Positions 25,698 through 38,765 of a stretch of DNA of 64,000 nucleotides are shown in pieces. Positions within the stretch are counted from its first letter, which is position 1; every line of letters starts with the position of its first letter. A model generated the notes under the pieces. That model made no database searches. It was not told the DNA's origin and worked only from the letters and a program-made list of their open reading frames with translations. Origin of the DNA: Loxodes magnus. Its lineage: Eukaryota > Ciliophora > Karyorelictea > Loxodida > Loxodidae. The stretch spans positions 1 through 64,000 of the forward strand of contig CAMPDV010000211.1 of the NCBI GenBank assembly GCA_946699065.1, in the 5' to 3' direction. The translations under genes were made by a program, and so were the position numbers.

Positions 25698-28600
25698 TCA
25701 TAATGAAGATTTTTCTCTTTTTTTTTCATTTTAAAACTTATCTTCAAAACTTTGTTCCTAATCATATAATGCTTCATCTATTTAGATTTATTTTCTTTCT
25801 TTTTCCTTAAAGATATTACTTTGAGAGCTACTCTGTAGAACTTCTTTTTATAAAATTTACCAAGTAAATGAAAGGGATTTTTCAAATTTTTTAGAAGTAG
25901 TTTCTTCCTCTATTTATTTAGGATTTTCAAGTTTTTTATTATTTTTTTGAATAGAAACACTTCTGGTAAATTATTTTTGATATAAAAAACTAACTGCACT
26001 CATTATTCTTAACATTGTGCTAGAGATAAAGCTTAAGCATAAAATTATTTTTATCAAATAAAAATTTTTCACAGGATAGCTATTTATCAGCTAGGTATTT
26101 TCTAAAATTATAGTAAGTTAGCTAGTTTTATTAGTATTAATAAAGCAAATTCTCGTTATTTTTGCACTAAAATGTCCATCTGAACAAATAAGTTTCGTCT
26201 AGCTCAAAGATAGCTATCATAATTTTATATTTCCTTTACAGCTTATAGCCTATTATACTGCTTATGATACAACTAACTATAAAAGAACTTATGAAGATTC
26301 TTTCATTTTCAGTATATTACTCCAAATGTACTCTAAATATCTATACTATTGCATGGTTTATATTAAAGGAAAGAAAAGTCAATATTCAATAGTTTAGCTT
26401 TATATAGCAGTAAGGCTGAGTTTTGTAAATGTAATAGAATAAAATAATCAAAGTTAGTAAATAAAAGATAGCATGGATCTTCTTGCTATATTATTCGATA
26501 AGCAAATTCATTACTATCAATAACATCTGAAATAATCTATATACCACTAGGTAGCTTTTCTTGTATTTTATTTTCATTAAGTATCCATAAAGTTCTTGTC
26601 ACATCAAAACTGTTCTTGTTCCAAGAAGTGTATAAAGAATGAAGCAGATAGAACATAAAATCACAAAAAAAAGATGAGATCCTTATCAGCATTTCCAATT
26701 ACAATCTTTATAGTGAAAAGATTCTGAAAATTCTATAGTTCCATTTTTATTGCTATCTACTCCATCAACACAAATAAATAAATCCATAAAATTTCAGTTT
26801 AAAGGAAGAAAGAAGCTGTATGTCAAAAGGGGACCAAAGTAGTATGAAAAGCTTCCTATTAACTACAAAAGCGTATACTTTGAAAAATTCTAACTTCACT
26901 AAAATGGATAGAAAGCTTAAAAGTCAAATAATAGCAATAGCACAAGCTACTAATTGATTAGAGTATTATTTATTATAAGATTATTCGAATATATTTACAA
27001 AATCTAACTTAGCACAGCTTGTGGCAAATTTTGCGATATAACCATAGCCAGAAATGTCAGGTCCTATTGAAATTATCTAGAAAAAGTACAAAATTAAATT
27101 TAACATATAAATGAAGTCTCAAGTTGACATTACAAACATTTTTTGAAGTTTATCAATTTTGTAATTTCTTTAAAATTTAATTTCTCATAAGGAAAGAATT
27201 GTAAACAGAAATAATAAAGCAAGTAACACTACAACTTTTATGATAAATCCTTTCTTAAATTTTTATTTATATCTTTCTTTAAATGGGCAAGGTTAATATC
27301 AGCTGTCTTCGAAAATTCCAGTTCTTCCATCTCCTCACATAAAAGGAGTTTTATAATCAAAAATCACGTCACAAAAAATACAGTAAGATCCAATTTATTA
27401 AAGAGATCAGGTTCCTTATTCATCTTTTCTATAATTAAAAATAGCTCAAGGCAAAAATTCTCTATCATTAGTGGAATCTTTAATACTCACTTTCCCAGTA
27501 GCTCCTATAAATTTAACTTTTCTTATTTCTTTTATGATATTATCTTAATTAGTGTAATTTCCCCCTGATTTGATAAAGTTTTTTAAAGCATGTGCTCCTA
27601 GCAAAACACTATCAAATTCATTAAAGATGTAGTTAGATACTGTAGAAGTTTTAAAATATTATTGTATTTAATCTTTTATAGAGTATCCAAACTCACCTAT
27701 TTCTCCAATAAAATCAAATTAAATTGCTCCTTTAAAGACAATTTAAATTTTATAGATTTCTTCTCCTTTTTCTAAAAAATGTTAATTTAACCAGCCAAAG
27801 GCTAATATTTCAAAGTCTCCTTCCCTTGCTCCTAAGTCATACAAATATCTTAGTAAGCATTTAACATCATCATCATAAATTGGTATTAGTACAACTCTTG
27901 TTTTCTTATAAATCTCTTATACAACTAATTTTCAGGTATCATTTTGACTTTATGAATTGATGTAGTTAATTTATCTTAGTTAGTTTACTATATTTATATT
28001 AAAATGATCAGCTTCTTTTTAAAAATAGTTATAAATACCCTTAGATCATGCATTGTCTTGATAAATAAATCCTATATTTTTCCATCCTTATATTTGACAT
28101 ATTCATGTTATCAAAACTGCTAGGTAAGAATCAGAACAAATTGTGCGAACGAAAAATGGAAATTTTTTCATATCAGATAAATCAGGAGCAGTGTCGCCTC
28201 CAGAAATGCAGGTTATTGTAAGATTTTATTGCTCAAAAAAGTGGTAGAGATCAATAGAATTGGCACTTGTTCCAGACATAAAATGAATTAGACCATATTA
28301 ATCCTTTTTTTGACTTCATTCTTTATATGCATAATCATAATCAAATCATTCTGCACCTGTATACATACTAGTTGACTAGAACTTATAGTAAGGTAAGATA
28401 TTACTAATGCTATTTAAATACTAAATGCCATATAATCTTCCTTAATAATAAGCAGAAATCCATTAAGCTTCAACTCCGTCAGGATTTTTATCATCCAAAA
28501 CCATGCTAACTGGAATTTAAATAAGGCTATTATCAGGTGGCGTTGAAGTTCCATCAGGTCATAATATCATCTCACTATAAACAATCTAAGAAATACTAGC

Positions 28601-29614
28601 GGTTCCAACTACTTTAATCTAGTTATCTTATACATTCAAAATTTAAAGCTAGATATTTTGACTGGAAAATAACTTTTATATAAGTTGATTTACTTGAGCG
28701 TTATTAATAGAATGAATCTCCTTTAAAAGACTAAGAATTTATTAAATAACTAGTTCTACACAGTAAAGCTAATATTCTATCTTATTTTTATTGAATCCTT
28801 TTCCAAAGTTTAATCCTATAAATCCGTTTAAGTTAAATTTGCCTACTAAATCTCAAGCCAATCATGAGTTTTATAAGTTCATAATAAATGTTTTGATAGC
28901 TATCTTCTTTTATAAGAGTTAATTTAGGAAAGCTTCAAAGTTATAGTTAATAGTACTATAAAACTTAGAAATCCCTTTTAACTAAACTTCTTCGAAGATT
29001 ATTGAGAACTAAAGTCTTTAATTGGAGAAATCTGGAATATATCATAAGTATTCCATATTGTTCAGTTTTTAGTTTATGATAAGAGATTCATTTTTAGAGT
29101 ACTAATCAGTAAAATGTCCTATAGATTTCCACTTAAATTAATCTAGAAAGTGTATTACTACTTTAGCAATTGATTCAGTCGAAGGTAAAATAAAATGGGT
29201 GAATTAATTTCATTTCGTTTTCACGAGTTACTCTTTGGTTACCAGATGAATAATTTTTTATTGATTGCAAAAGATGGAAACTAAATAAGTGATTTGATAA
29301 CTTTAAGTAATTTCAATAATAATATCGAACTATTACTTAGTTCATTCTTAGGTAAAATGTATGTTCTAATCTTTCAGAAGAATATCTTTTTCAATCTTCA
29401 AAAACTGGATTTAAAAGTGGTAATTATTATTTTAGAATTGATAGCTAATGTTCTAAAAATTCTGGCTATAATAGAAGTCTAAAATGCTTGCAAATTGACT
29501 GTTATAACTTTCCAAATCTTAGTTTGTTTCTTAGTCGTATATAAAAAGTATTTTTAATCCCTTAACTTCGAGAATCAAGGAAATAACACATAAAGCAAAT
29601 ATTTTATCTGACAT
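25698..29614 (-). CDS. Large receptor: type-1 periplasmic-binding-like ectodomain plus polytopic membrane region
   Basis: ATG 29614-29612 begins a signal peptide (SDKIFALCVISLILEVKG). One frame then continues without a break for about 1150 codons. Residues ~20-780 resemble the receptor-family ligand-binding (ANF/PBP1) fold: an early lobe with strand-helix units (FKWKSIGHFTDQYSKNE) and a clearer second lobe with PFFVRTICSDSYLAVL, GWKNIGFIYQDNAWSKGIY, TRVVLIPIYDDDVKCLLRYL and FNEFDSVLLGAHALKNFI. A TM helix follows (KVVVLLALLFLFTILSL), then five or six more hydrophobic segments and a basic/acidic tail ending ...FEDKFQNEKKREKSSL at TGA 25700-25698. An EF-hand-like loop (DSNKNGTIEFSE) sits between membrane segments. 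This is a class-C-GPCR-like layout, but no GPCR signature was confirmed. The tail requires one frame change near 25950-26050, at an A-run. Confidence 0.85.
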
Positions 29615-29759
29615 TTTAATCTAAAGGATTTAGTTAGTTAACTAAATAAAATAATTAAATCTAAACTTTCTAATTTTATATTTACAATAGCTTGAATAAG
29701 CTTTATTCTCTTTAATTATTTAATTAATTGCTTTATTATATTATTTAAATAGAGAGGAG

Positions 29760-30080
29760 TAATCCTCCAATTGAGATTAACTTAAACTTTAGTACTAAGA
29801 AGTATCATAGGAGTGACAAATTTAGTAAGAATCTGGATAGGAACCAAGAAGAAAGAATTAGAGGCATCAATAACACTAAATCAAAGATACCAGATGGTTA
29901 GATCTCTTAGGGCGTTACTCCAACTATATCCTATTAGAAGACACGATTTTCAAGAGAATTATAGCAGTGAGAAGTCTCCAATGAGAAATGTTTACATCTT
30001 TAAAAGCTTAATTTAAAGAGTTGCGCACCAACAAGGTGTTTCACTCTCTATAATCCAATAAATTAATTTATTATTTATAA
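29760..30080 (+). mobile_element. 5'-truncated LINE 3' end
   Basis: Only the last ~300 bases of an element remain. The end 'aaagagttgcgcaccaac...ctctataatcc' followed by AT-rich tail sequence is a diverged copy of the hairpin-plus-(TTTA)n end of the complete LINE at 51820-51896. The upstream part keeps a Lys/Arg/Gln-rich frame like the C-terminus of LINE ORF2, but similarity there is too weak to align by eye. 5' truncation is usual for target-primed reverse transcription. Confidence 0.7.
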
Positions 30081-33070
30081 GTTTTAAGATATTAAAGTGA
30101 TAATCATAGGATAGTAATTTTAATGCAAGTTTTAGTAAAAATTCTTAAAAGGATTTAAAAAGAGTTTATTTAAGATGTCTATTAATTTTCTGAATGGTTA
30201 TTTTTCTATTATGTAAAATTTTATAAATTAAGCGATGCAAAGTCTTAAAAAAAGTAAACTTACTTAAATAATAATAAGCGCAGGTTTAAAAATTTTATTT
30301 TTAAGTAAATTCTAACTTTTCGAATGATAATCATTTTTCATGGCTAATTAAGAAAAATTTTATAAAATTAATTCTCCTTTCTTGATTAAATTTGAGCCAA
30401 AAAAGTTTAAAAACTTTCTTAAAATTTTTTTTTGCAGCATAAGAACAAAAAAATAACATTTTTCTTGCTAAATTTAAAAATTCAAAGATTTAAATTTTAA
30501 AACTAACTAAAATAAAAAAATTATAAACTTATCTAAAATACATCCTGGTCTTGTGTAGCTACTAAAGAGAACAAAAATTTCATATTATAGCTAATTTAGA
30601 ATTAAATAAATAGATAAAGAAAGCTATAATTAAAAATTAATAGTTATCCAGATAATATTTAGTATAGATATGTAGATTATCGAAGAAAATAAATGAATAA
30701 GTTGAAAGTAAATTTTTATTTTAAATTAATTGAGAATGAAGATAGGAACAAAATTAATTTTTATAATTTAACTTTGAAAGTAATAATATAGATATGATAT
30801 ACCACAAAATAATTATTTTTATAAATGAAAAAAATGAAAATAAAAGATTTAATTAAGCATTAAAAAAGGCAAGCAAAAACGAGATCCAATCTAATTTTTT
30901 ACTTCTAACTAATTTAACTAATTAACTTGTAGATAAATTAAAAAAAAAATTGATATTGTTGACTAATAAATTATAAGGTTTCATTTTTAGATGTAAATAT
31001 AAATCCATCGAAAAAGATTATAAAAGCATCTAATTATTATTGAGATTTATTACAAGGCTAATTATTTTCAATTAAAAACAATTATCTAAAGAAAAATAAA
31101 ATAGTTAAATTTATCCTAGGCTAATTAAAATCTTTCTACAAAATGTTAAAATTTTATATTTCTGATTTTAGTTAAAAATAGCCAAACTATTCTGACTGAG
31201 TGGAAAAAACTTAAAATTAAAAAAAAACTTAGCATTATTAGGCTCAGACTATAAAGATTTATATTATATAATTTCTCTAAAAGGAAAAAAAAATTAAATT
31301 AAAAGTCTTCTTTTTTCAATAAACCTAAATCTCAATCAATTACTATCTAATCTTGCTTATTAAGCATACTCATTTTAAGAAAAAAAATTTAAATTTCATA
31401 AAGAAATACAAAGGAAATTAATATTTACAATATTCAACTAGAATGATATAATGATATATACATCAAAATATAGAAAGCTAAGATTTATATATGCTATCTG
31501 TATTATTAATATTAATGTAATTCTCAAATATTCAATCCTTTAATAATTAAAGAAAGACTTTCATATAAATTAATTTAAAATATCTAAGATACTCAAAAAT
31601 ATATAAAAAATTCATTATATTAATTACTATTTTTACCTAATATAATGGAATAAAGAATAATCATAAGTTTTTTGAAATTATCCTTTTAATTAGCTTATTT
31701 AAATTTGGTTTTTTAGATACATAAATAATTCTGATTCTTAGAGTAAAAATAATAAATAAAGATACTTTCAATAAAATTATTCTAGATATATCGAAAAAAT
31801 TAAATAAGCATGTATTTTTAGAATTTTAGTCATACTTATGTAAAATATGAAGAATACTTAGTCCAGTTTTTTTTTTATTATTTTTTGTGTATCTAACTAG
31901 AGGAAAACAGGATTAAAGTATTTTGAATGAACTTAGAAGACAATTAATTTAATTATAATTAAGGAATAATTTCAAGGAATCTAAGATAAGACAAAAAAAT
32001 TTAAAGAAAATACATAATTAAAGAACAAATAATATCTAAAAATTATAAATAGCTATAATTAAGTTTTAATCACAAATATAGACTTTAAATAAATTAAATT
32101 TCAAAAAGAATGCTAAAAATAATTTATTTCTCATATCTTGCTATTTATTTCTTCTTAACTAAATAATCAATAATTAATAAATTTTAAATTAATAAATTAT
32201 CCCTAAATTAGAACAATGCTTCAAGTAAAGAAATAAATAAAAAGTTTTTTTAATTTCAATTGCTTTTTTCTACGAAAATCCTAATAATACCTAGCTTTCT
32301 TTACTTAAAAAAAATATTGTAATTTTTTATTTCTCTTATGATAAATTGTCTAAGCAAATGATTTTTTATTTAGGATTTAAATTTTATTTATTTGTTTATT
32401 TTATCATTTAGATATTTAAAATTTATATGATTTATATCACTTAAACTCTGTATATTTTTGAATGATTTAAAATATAAATAAAAATTAGGTTATAGTGATG
32501 TGATTTTCAACAAATCATGCTGGATCTCATTTAAAAAATATTAGCAGGTGTAATTATTTTACACTATATATAATTTTGATTCTTAATCTTAAAATAAGTT
32601 TAAAACTATCTATTTAGTTTCATTTAGCTTGCTCATTAAAAATGAATTTTTCATTTATTAGTTTTTAATGACTGTATTATCTTATACTAAAATAATTCAA
32701 ATTTTGTATAACTTCAGATATTAAATAACTTTAATTACTTATATTAGATTGTGCAAGGTTGGAGTTTACTTACCAATATTCTATAAAAAGAATTAGCTGA
32801 TTTCTTTTTATTATTCTTAATTTAAGTGCTATTATTCTATATATAATTCTACTCTTGAACTACTTTCATCTAATATTTATCAAATTTATTCTTCTAATGC
32901 TATCATTTTATGAAATTAATAATTTTATTTATTCTCTTTAAAGTTTTATAAAATTTAAAAATAGATATGAGTAAACATGTACTATACTAATGATATTTCA
33001 TCACCTTAGTTTTTATAATTTATTGAAATACATTTATTAGATAAAAAAATCGAACATTTCTTGAAAAAAG
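30081..33070. other. AT-rich region without recognisable genes
   Basis: Three kilobases of A/T runs with no RNA gene, shared repeat or motif-bearing frame that I can see. Confidence 0.5.
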
Positions 33071-33076
33071 TCTCTT

Positions 33077-33333
33077 TACAAAATAATAGTAGTTTCTGAG
33101 TACAAAATTAGATATAATCACAAAAAACCAACTAATTGAAAGATGTAAAATAAACTCTAAGAAATTAGCAGAGATTGAAGGCTTAACAAAGGCATATCAA
33201 TGAAGACCCGAATAAATAAAGGCAAATTAAATTTCATTTAAGTAAGGTAACAGATTCTATATTAAACAATGTCTAAATAAGTTTTGCTATAAGATAATAG
33301 ATTTAATAAGAAAATTAAAAACAAGTAGAGCAG
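33077..33333 (+). repeat. Stray internal fragment of the inverted-repeat sequence
   Basis: Nearly identical to 42820-43075 in the right arm, in the same orientation, from 'acaaaataatagtagtttct' to 'aaaacaagtagagcag'. It therefore holds a piece of gene X. It differs from both arms by small indels at the 'aaggtaac' site. It ends abruptly against the WD40 gene, so it is a third, partial copy inserted or duplicated there. Confidence 0.9.
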
Positions 33334-36300
33334 TTGAGAAGACCCTATCTTTATCGTACAATCGGCACTTCCGGAGACAATTCATTTAATTTCATTTGTT
33401 AAAGCTATAGATCAAATTGAATTCGAATAACCTTCCAGAGTTCTCGTACAACTTCCAGTCTGGAAATCCCACATCTCTATAGTGGTATCAGAACTTCCAG
33501 AGACAATTTATTTCATGTCGCTTGTTAAAGCTATAGATCAAATTGAATCCGAATAACCTTCCAGAGTTCTCGTACAACTTTCAGTCTGGAAATCCCACAT
33601 CTCTATAGTGGTATCAGAACTTCCAGAGACAATTTATTTCATGTCGCTTGTTAAAGCTATAGATCAAATTGAATTCGAATAACCTTCCAGAGTTCTCGTA
33701 CAACTTTCAGTCTGGAAATCCCACATCTCTATAGTGGTATCAGAACTTCCAGAGACAATTTATTTCATGTCGCTTGTTAAAGCTATAGATCAAATTGAAT
33801 TCGAATAACCTTCCAGAGTTCTCGTACAACTTTCAGTCTGGAAATCCCACATCTCTATAGTGGTATCAGAACTTCCAGAGACAATTTATTTCATGTCGCT
33901 TGTTAAAGCTATAGATCAAATTGAATCCGAATAACCTTCCAGAGTTCTCGACAACTTCCAGTCTGGAAATCCCAAATCTATATCGTTTAGTAACTACCGG
34001 AGACAATTGATTTCATGTCACTTGTTAAAGCTACAGAATTAACGTAACTCGAATGACCCGTCAAAGTTAAGTCTAAAATATTAAAGAATTACCTTGAGAT
34101 TAGTCGTAGGAAATTTTGTTTAGCAATTTTTAGAAGCAGAGGTTGAATTTGGTATTTAAATAAAAGAAGGGGTATCGTTCAGCGTGAGATCTATGAAATA
34201 GCTCTCAAAATAAGTCTAAGTATTAATAAAGCTGAAAAGTCTGAAAGTAGAAGACGAGTTATGACTACGAAATAATTGAGAGCTCTAATCTAGTTCTCAA
34301 AATAAATCTAAAATCTAAAAAAGTTTGAAAATCTGAAAAGTTTGAAAGTAGAAGTTGATATAAGATTCCGTTCTACTTAAGAGCATGCTCAAATAATAAA
34401 AATAATCTGATCATCGAAAAAATGAAGAAGTTAAAAGACTGAAATTACAACTTTGAGTTTAGTATCTACTCATTTTAAGAACTCTGATCTAGTTCTCTAA
34501 ATAAGTCTGAGTATAGTAAAGCTGATGAAGTTAAAATACTGATATAACAACTTTGAGCGAAGACTCTGATTCTCTTTAGAACCTTTCACAGTATGAAAAT
34601 AAGTATGATTAACATATTGCTGACCAACTATTAAAACTGCAGACTTTAAGAAAGAATCAGACATACATTAGAGCTCTTATCTAGTTCTCTAAATAAGTCT
34701 GATATTGAAAGGATGATGAAGTTAAACTACAGAAATAGAAAATCTGAGAGAAGATTCGGATATTTTTTGAGTTCTGAAATAGTTTATAAAGCAATTCAGA
34801 ATTACGTTAAAGCTGAAAATCTTAAAAAACTGAATCAAGATTTTTGTGAATAGAAACAGAAATACTTAATAGCTCTGATCTAATTATAAAAAGAGCATGA
34901 TAGAGGTAAAACTTAAGAAATTAAAAACTAAAAAACGGACTTTAAGCGAAGAATCCGATATATTTTAGAGATCTGAACTATTTCCAAAAAATTAAAAGTA
35001 TCGAAAAAGCTAATTAAGCTAAAGTACTGAAATAAATCTTTGAGTTAAGACTCAGATAAACGTGCGTTCGGCACTAGTTCTAAAAAATCCGACAAACATA
35101 TTGCTGATAAATTAAAAAAAACTGTTAACAGACTTTAAGTAAAGAATCCGTCATACATAGGAGCTATGATCTTTTATTCAAATTTAATCTGAATATCGAA
35201 AGTGCTGAAATACTAAAAGACTATAAGATGAACTTTAAGTTTGGAATCGGTTTTCCTTGAGAGTACTGATCAAGTTATTCAAAAAAATCTGGGTATAGTT
35301 AAAGCTGAAGAACTAAAAGACTGTAAGAAGAAATATAAGATTCGAATCCGTTTCCGATGAGAGCTCTGATAAAAATAATAATTAATCTGAATATCGAAAG
35401 TGCTGAAATTATAAAAGACTGTAAGAAAATCTTTAAGTTTGGAGGCTGTTATCCTTGAGAACTCTGATCAAGTTCTCCTAAACAAATAGATAAATGTAAA
35501 GTTTAGAACTGTAAGACTGTAAGAAGAAATATAAGATTCAAATCAGTTTTCAAAGAGAGCTCTGATCAAGTTCTCCAAATTTGCTCTGAGAAGCGAAAGT
35601 GCTCAAATAAAAAAGACAGTAAGAAAAACTTTAATTTGGAATCTGTTATCCGTGAAAACTCTTATCAAGTTTTCAAAAAATGTCTGGATAGATGATAAGC
35701 TTAAGAACTTCAATACGTTATGAAGAATTTAAGTTTGGAATCCATTTTCTGGATTTCTCTTTTCTTTTTCTCAAAATACGTCTGAGTTACGAATTAGCTT
35801 AAGTACTTAAAGAATGAAAGTACAACTTATTTTATAGACTCCATTTCACTTAAGAGCTAGTGCTTAGTTTTTAAAATTTTTGTCAGGATATAGTTGAAAA
35901 ACTTAAAAATTGAAAGAAGAACTTTGACTAAAAACTCCATTCTGTTTCATATTTATATCAAATTCTTAAATTATTAGTAATAAATTTTAAAAGCGGAAGA
36001 TTTTAAGGTTGAACATTGAGTCAAAAATAGTTTCTGCTTGAGAGCTTTGGTCTAGTTCTCGAAACGAGTCTTTTTAGGGATATAGCTGAAGTTCCTAGAA
36101 GATTTTAAATAGAACTTTGAATAAAAACTCCATACTGCCCTGTCTAAGAATTTTCTCACTCTCATTCTTTTTACCATATTATTACTTAAGATTTCTTAGA
36201 AAGGCTAAATAATTTCATTTGTTTGCATTTCTGCTGGAATGAGCCTTTGTTTGTAGTTCTTGTCTTCTAAAAAAAATTTAAATTTATAAATTTTTCTCTT

Positions 36301-36480
36301 TTATCAGTTCCGAGCTTCGTATTCTCTTCTATTTTTTTCTCATTCTTTTCTTCCTACATTCTAAAGATTTTCAAAGAGCTTTAGTCTTAGTAAATGTTCT
36401 AACTTAGCTACTTTTTTTGATATTAAGATTAGTTAAAGATTGTGTCCCTTTTTTAGTGCATTGCTCCTAGTAGTTTTTAA
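33334..36480 (-). CDS. WD40-repeat protein with long repetitive N-terminal region (3' end cut)
   Basis: The minus strand reads as WD40 blades: 'GSSDTTIEMWDFQTESCTR' and 'TLEGYSNSIWSIALTSDMK', with WD and the GH/D-type positions in place. WD40 blades build a propeller used for protein binding. Four blades at 33481-33984 are near-identical 126-bp (42-residue) units; the fifth, near 33950-34060, has a one-base deletion (ctcgacaac). Upstream (34080-36130) lies a diverged tandem array of about 110-bp units (see separate entry) and then a basic, coil-like N-terminus (KVAKLEHLLRLKLFENLQ, KNRREYEARNW). The start was not found. The C-terminal end is cut by the repeat fragment at 33077-33333, so the propeller is incomplete and the gene may be dead. 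Confidence 0.7.
33481..33984 (-). repeat. Four 126-bp tandem copies encoding WD40 blades
   Basis: 'agtggtatcagaacttcc' recurs at 33481, 33607, 33733 and 33859, a period of exactly 126 bp, or 42 codons. The copies differ at only one or two bases (for example gaatcc/gaattc), implying very recent amplification or conversion. Confidence 0.95.
34080..36130 (-). repeat. Diverged tandem array of ~110-bp units
   Basis: Phrases such as 'gagctctgatcaagttctc' followed by 'gaagaactaaaagactgtaagaag' and 'tttggaatc' recur about every 108-130 bp with much divergence, up to the WD40 blades. On the minus strand they read as Leu/Phe/Lys-rich units of about 37 residues (for example EFLVKVLLSIFKFFNYILTK). Whether this is still translated or is a decayed minisatellite cannot be settled by eye. 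Confidence 0.7.
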
Positions 36481-36730
36481 AGATTTTAGGATAGAGATGT
36501 TTTTGTTATTTATAGAATAAAAAATGTGATTAAGTTGTAAAGCTGGTTGGTTTTTTAAATTTAGCAAAATGTATTGGTGCGGATTGTAGATAGGTACTTG
36601 ATATAAGAGGTTAATATTGTAGTATGTATGTAATGATAGATATTTGAATTTATAATGGTTAATTATAATTTTTGATGGTAACTGTTATAAATTACCTTTA
36701 TAAGCTTTTTTAATCTAAATAATAATAAAA

Positions 36731-38176
36731 ATGTAAGCGTTACCAAAATGCTTAATCTGCTAAGAAGATTACAACTTAACTAATGCTCTTCCAACTGTCT
36801 TACCTTGTGGACATATTTACTGTGGTGTATGTTTGTTTACCTAGTGATATTTATAAGGCATAATGTAATGTCCTATTTGTTAAAAAGGATTCCATTTTAG
36901 ATTTGAAGACTTACCTTAAGAAAGTGATTTAATAAGAATGATATTTTAAAACTAATAATACATATAAAAGATTTAAGATGCTAGATAGAAATTAAAAGAG
37001 ATAAGGAAGTAAATTATGCAAAAATCTAAAACCATTACAACCAAATTATCTAACATTACTAATACTCTCATTATACCATATACTAATATCATCCAATACA
37101 CTACCATTAACTACAACTAATAACACTAAAATATTATACAATCATCCTAATTCCCTATTTACTAATATCTAAAACCAACTCAAATCCAAACTATAACAGT
37201 CTAACTATATTCCACTATATAACCACCTTTAGTACTAAACCCTAAATTAACTTCAAATTATATCACACAAATAAGAAACTAACTATAATACAATACAAAG
37301 TAACAACAGTTAAACACTAAACAGACTAATTAACATAAACTAACCTAGTAGCAACATTTTATTCAATCTAACTATATTCACTTTTTTAATTACTATATTT
37401 AAAAATTAAGTTTATTTAACATTTAAACTGAGTAATTACGATAAGTCTAAGTTTAAATTATAATTTATAGAGGCAATGAAAGTATATAATATTAAAATAA
37501 GTTATATTTAATTGGAGGAACTAACTAAAATTAAAAGAAAAGAATAAAAGAAACTTGATAGTTCGATTTCGAAGGTAATAATACAAAACTTAGTGATCTA
37601 AATGAGGGAAGAAGTGAATTTGGAATAGCAGCAGCTTAAAATTATCTTTATGTGGTTGGAGGAGGTACTAGTATAAATCAAATGCTATAATCAGTAGAAA
37701 AGTTAAAGATAGGAAACTAAAGTAAATGATAAAAATGCTCTTAATTTCCATTCTTAATAGCAGGCTAAACTTTAGTAGTAGATAAAGATGAATAAAATAT
37801 TTATTCAATTGGAGGTACAAATTAGAAAGGATAAACTTTAAAAGATATATGAAAGTATAACATATAGAATGATAGATGGAGTAAATAAAATTTGAATCTT
37901 CCTGAAGCTGTTGCTTGTCCTATAGTTTCTTTAGAACCTTTTGTCATATTTGGAGGTATAAAAAATCCATTTACGAAAGAATATTCAAGAAGAATATATA
38001 AAAGAAACAAAGAATAATGGCAATAAAGTTAAGTTTTTAAAGATGTTGAAGCTTTAACGGAGATGAAAATAAGAGGTGTCTATGGATATGTTTTTGCTAT
38101 AGAATAGCCAAGAGTTTCAATAATGAGGATTGATTTAGAAAAGTTGAGTTATAGAAGTATTAAAGGACATAACTGA
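36731..38176 (+). CDS. RING-finger plus kelch-repeat protein
   Basis: ATG 36731 to TGA 38174-38176 gives 481 residues with no frame break. Residues 7-53 are a RING-type zinc finger in Cys3-His-Cys4-like order: CLIC, then CGHIYCGVC, then CPIC. A Gln-rich coiled stretch follows (QDARQKLKEIRKQIMQK). Residues ~255-480 hold kelch-like blades: LYLIGGTN, NYLYVVGGGTSIN, IYSIGGTN and FVIFGG, each followed by the usual W/Y..N pattern. RING domains recruit E2 enzymes and kelch propellers bind substrates, so a ubiquitin-ligase or scaffold role is a reasonable inference. The frame stays open beyond the chosen TGA if it is read as Trp, so the stop is the least certain part. Confidence 0.85.
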
Positions 38177-38179
38177 GAT

Positions 38180-38765
38180 AATAATAATATTGATATGATT
38201 AATATTATTGATAATAAATATAGTTTTATATGTAAGTAGTTTAAATATCTATAGTAAATATGTTACTACTTATTAATATGGTTAATCTATACTTATTAAT
38301 GTTGTATTTTTATAAGTTTTTTTGTATGTTTAAGTGTATATATGATGTTGATATGGTAATGTAGTTATAGCTATATAGTTGACAATAAAGATTATTTTCC
38401 TTACTAGCTCTTTTTAAAGCTGAAATAAATAAAGAATCAAATTTTATCTAAACATCTTTAAAAATCTATTATTCAAATATTATCATTATTCAGATACTAA
38501 CATACAGCTTATAACATACCAAAACATATTCAACAATGTCAAAAAACTATCTTTAATATATCCTTATATTTAAATTATACAAGTACAGATTACTATTTAT
38601 CTAATCAAAACTATAATCAAATTATCATTAACCTATATCTAAATACAAGTCATTATTACTATCATACACTCTAAAATACATACTTTAATACCAACTACTA
38701 AACTTTCCTATACACATATATCAAATCACGCCATTATAACCCCTATACTTTTGATAAAAGTTCAA
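38180..38765. other. AT-rich intergenic stretch
   Basis: Nothing recognisable apart from the short repeated TAAA run at its right end. Confidence 0.5.

Noticed and set aside
33481..33984. Possible satellite or CRISPR-like array
   Set aside because: Period is exactly 42 codons with no spacers, and the minus strand translates into WD40 blades.
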